Shown piece by piece: positions 62,036 to 64,000 of a DNA stretch of 64,000 bases. Made by a program: the position numbers and the translations under genes. The stretch comes from an uncultured Christensenellaceae bacterium. GTDB lineage: Bacteria; Bacillota; Clostridia; Christensenellales; UBA3700. The stretch covers positions 1 to 64,000 of the forward strand of contig CALWHJ010000003.1 of NCBI GenBank assembly GCA_944380355.1, written 5' to 3'. The notes under the pieces were generated by a model. The model had not been told where the DNA came from. It searched no databases and was given only the letters and a program-made list of their open reading frames with translations. The first letter of the stretch is position 1. The number at the start of each line of letters is the position of its first letter.

Positions 62036-62806
62036 TTATTTCTCCCAGTATTCGTATCTGGGGTCTACTATTCTCGTCTTATCCCAAGGATTGCCGTCGA
62101 GATGTCTTATCATCCAGCAGCAGTACATAGGGTATCCCGGTGCGGTAACCTGTACGTGCGTCTTTCCGCCGGGGAAACAACCTACGCTGCCGTCCACAAT
62201 CGTATGAGGTTCCATCTCGCCTATAAAGCACGCGCCGAAAGCCTCGGGCGTGGGCATCTTGTAATAATATACCTCGGGTTGAGGATGCGAGTGAGGAAGA
62301 TAACTCCACCATCTGCCCTGCCTTGCAAGCACCTCGCCTACAACAAGATTGGAATAGGGCGCATTGGAATAATCGAATATCGTATTGACGTCTCTGACTG
62401 CGGTATTCTCCCACAATCCCTCGCAGGACACGCTGCGAATAACGTCCTGTTTATCGTAGAATTTTGCAGGGAAAACTGTGTTGTTGGTCGTAGCGAGATA
62501 AATTATTTCGCTGTCCTTGAAAGCTTTGACCGTCAGCGTATTTCCCTTGCATACGTGCATACATACAGGCAAGTCGTCGAATACTCCGCTTCTCTCTCCC
62601 TTGCCTATAAGGTCGCCGCAACTCATTTCCACGCCGCCCTCGGTAAGAAGTACGCACATTTCCTTGTCCTTTTCGCTGTAGCTTACACTTTTGCCCGCCG
62701 CAATCTTTACGACGAGTATATCCATAAGCATATCTTTGTTTTTGCCGTCCATTTTGGTCAGGGTCTTGACTCCCTGCTTATTGAATTTGGGATAATTGAA
62801 TGCCAT
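62036..62806 (-). CDS. iolB: 5-deoxy-glucuronate isomerase IolB
   Basis: This 256-residue bicupin protein has the metal-binding motif in SHPQPEVYYYKMPTPEAF and the second cupin with HTIVDGSVGCFPGGKTHVQV. IolB converts 5-deoxy-glucuronate to 5-dehydro-2-deoxygluconate, the substrate of IolC. It lies 86 bases after iolC and 16 bases before iolD. Length is a little under that of Bacillus IolB (271 residues) but all core motifs are present. Confidence 0.93.
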   Translation of the reverse strand: MAFNYPKFNKQGVKTLTKMDGKNKDMLMDILVVKIAAGKSVSYSEKDKEMCVLLTEGGVEMSCGDLIGKGERSGVFDDLPVCMHVCKGNTLTVKAFKDSEIIYLATTNNTVFPAKFYDKQDVIRSVSCEGLWENTAVRDVNTIFDYSNAPYSNLVVGEVLARQGRWWSYLPHSHPQPEVYYYKMPTPEAFGACFIGEMEPHTIVDGSVGCFPGGKTHVQVTAPGYPMYCCWMIRHLDGNPWDKTRIVDPRYEYWEK

Positions 62807-62892
62807 TATATCCGCCTCCTGACTCCGCGCCGCCGCACGGATAATTCCGTATTGATTTAATGCAAAAAGTGTTTGTTTCTATGCTTACTTAC

Positions 62893-63909
62893 TCAGCCTC
62901 TCGCAATCATATCGCCGAATTGTTTTTTCTCGTCAGCGATAAACTTTTCGAGTTCTTCTACCGTAGGCATAAACTCCGAACAGCCGTGTGCCGATACCAG
63001 CATAGACGCCGAAGCAGAGCCGAGTTCGAGACAGTCCATAATCTCCTTGCCGTCAAACAATCCGTAGAGGAATGCCGAGCCGTAACCGTCTCCGCCGCCA
63101 AAAGACTTGAACGCCGTAACTGGAAAAGGCTTGATATTGTATTTCTGTCCGTCGAAGGTGTGCGCAGTGCTGCCCTTCTTGCCGTGCTTGATAATGACGA
63201 TTTTCGCACGCTTGGAAAACCAATATTTTGCAGTCTGTTCGTCATTCATCTGAGGCGCAAAGATTGCCTGCGTAAGGTCATATTCTTCTCTCGAGCCCAT
63301 AATAATATCTGCGTGCTCCGCTACCGCCGTATAATATACCGCGATTTCGTCATTGCTCTTCCAGTTATAAGGTCTGTAGTCTATGTCAAAAATTATTCTC
63401 GTGTTATTCTTTTCCGCAAGCTGCATAGCCTTTAAGCAAGCCTCTCTCGAGGGACTTTGAGCAAGTGCCGTACCGGATATCAAAAGTGCCTTTGCGCTTG
63501 CTACGTACTCCTCGTCCACGTCGTCGGGACTGAGCATAAGGTCAGCTATACCGTCGCGGTACATCAATATGCTGCTCTCCGTAGGAGAAAGAATTTCCGT
63601 AAAAGTCAAACCGAGTTTCTCCCCGTTTTTTGCTCTCGTAACGTGAGATACGTCGATGCCCTCGTCGGCAAAGAATTTGGTAACGTAATCTCCGAACCGG
63701 TCGTCAGACACCTTGCCTATAAAGCCGACTTTTTTGCCTAGTCTTGCAAGACCTACCGCTACGTTAGCGGGCGAACCGCCGAGATACTTGCGGTATTCCT
63801 TGCTCTCGGACAAAGGTTTGAAGTAATCGAGAGGATTGAAGTCAATGGCAATTCTGCCAACTGCTATCAAATCGAGTTTTCTGTTGTTTTCAAAGGTAAC
63901 GTATTGCAT
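62893..63909 (-). CDS. iolC: 5-dehydro-2-deoxygluconokinase IolC (PfkB family)
   Basis: This 338-residue PfkB-family sugar kinase has the N-terminal glycine-rich motif YLGGSPANVAVGLARLG. Near the C-terminus is the anion-hole/catalytic motif FGGGDGYGSAFLYGLF, with the base Asp. In this operon it phosphorylates 5-dehydro-2-deoxygluconate. The product is normally split by the aldolase IolJ, whose gene is not in the window. GAGGTG precedes the ATG. It is the first inositol gene seen, but the operon could start further right. Confidence 0.93.
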   Translation of the reverse strand: MQYVTFENNRKLDLIAVGRIAIDFNPLDYFKPLSESKEYRKYLGGSPANVAVGLARLGKKVGFIGKVSDDRFGDYVTKFFADEGIDVSHVTRAKNGEKLGLTFTEILSPTESSILMYRDGIADLMLSPDDVDEEYVASAKALLISGTALAQSPSREACLKAMQLAEKNNTRIIFDIDYRPYNWKSNDEIAVYYTAVAEHADIIMGSREEYDLTQAIFAPQMNDEQTAKYWFSKRAKIVIIKHGKKGSTAHTFDGQKYNIKPFPVTAFKSFGGGDGYGSAFLYGLFDGKEIMDCLELGSASASMLVSAHGCSEFMPTVEELEKFIADEKKQFGDMIARG

Positions 63910-64000
63910 TTTTCACCTCATAATATTCCCTTATCGGGCTACAGTCTTATTTATTGATTTATGTATATACGCGGTTAAGCCCGCTCGGATGATATCTCCT
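63910..64000 (-). other. Upstream region of iolC at the window edge
   Basis: The minus strand contains GAGGTG before iolC and an AGGAGATATC-like site at the very edge. The edge site could be the ribosome binding site of another frame or the end of an upstream gene. I see no clear -35/-10 pair, so the operon promoter may lie outside the window. Confidence 0.35.

Overview
The window looks like a chromosomal segment of a moderately AT-rich, Gram-positive (monoderm) member of the Bacillota, most likely an uncultured Clostridia-type anaerobe. This rests on consensus -35/-10 promoters with 17-bp spacers, strong GGAGG ribosome binding sites, lipoprotein signal peptides, a pth-mfd-foldase cluster, WalJ and RlmH, a two-subunit iron-sulfur fumarase, and a type IV pilus locus without outer-membrane parts. 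No rRNA or tRNA gene lies fully inside the window. A minus-strand promoter and leader-like stretch at the left edge may belong to an rRNA operon beyond position 1.

Layout. 0.7-3.6 kb: two extended-SDR proteins, the first fused to a zinc-ribbon-like tail. 3.7-18.3 kb: housekeeping genes (membrane protein, NUDIX hydrolase, PrsA-like lipoprotein, mfd, pth, tadA, M14 peptidase, fumarase, walJ, CPBP protease, rlmH). 18.4-24.7 kb: a GPH-type sugar symporter, a HAD hydrolase, an intergenic multi-hairpin element, and a TetR / FAD oxidoreductase / flavin and 2Fe-2S reductase operon. 24.8-37.8 kb: a complete assembly-type type IV pilus locus on the minus strand (pilC, M, N, O, a giant PilX-like protein, two minor pilins, pilD, then pilB and three pilins) with two strong promoters. 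38.7-47.7 kb: an unknown membrane protein, a lipoprotein, a GH42 beta-galactosidase with its GPH symporter, and an acyltransferase plus zinc-ribbon membrane protein pair.

47.7-54.1 kb: a minimal type II-C CRISPR-Cas locus. It has 22 identical 36-nt repeats plus one degenerate terminal repeat, cas2, cas1, a 1097-aa cas9 with all RuvC and HNH residues, and a tracrRNA just upstream of cas9. Every repeat ends in a perfect extended -10 promoter. 54.2-55.4 kb: four small unrecognised ORFs, two of them paralogous. Their upstream region repeats the tracrRNA promoter region in exact register (offset 1423 bp), including a distal 20-bp dyad-like site. I regard this link between tracrRNA and a small-ORF operon as the most interesting candidate for an undescribed system here. 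55.6-56.4 kb: three tandem stand-alone structured RNA candidates, each with its own promoter and terminator.

56.5-63.9 kb: a minus-strand myo-inositol catabolic operon (iolC, iolB, iolD, iolE, mmsA/iolA, iolG). The dehydrogenase, dehydratase, hydrolase, isomerase, kinase and semialdehyde dehydrogenase are present. The aldolase, regulator and transporter are not in the window and may lie beyond the right edge.
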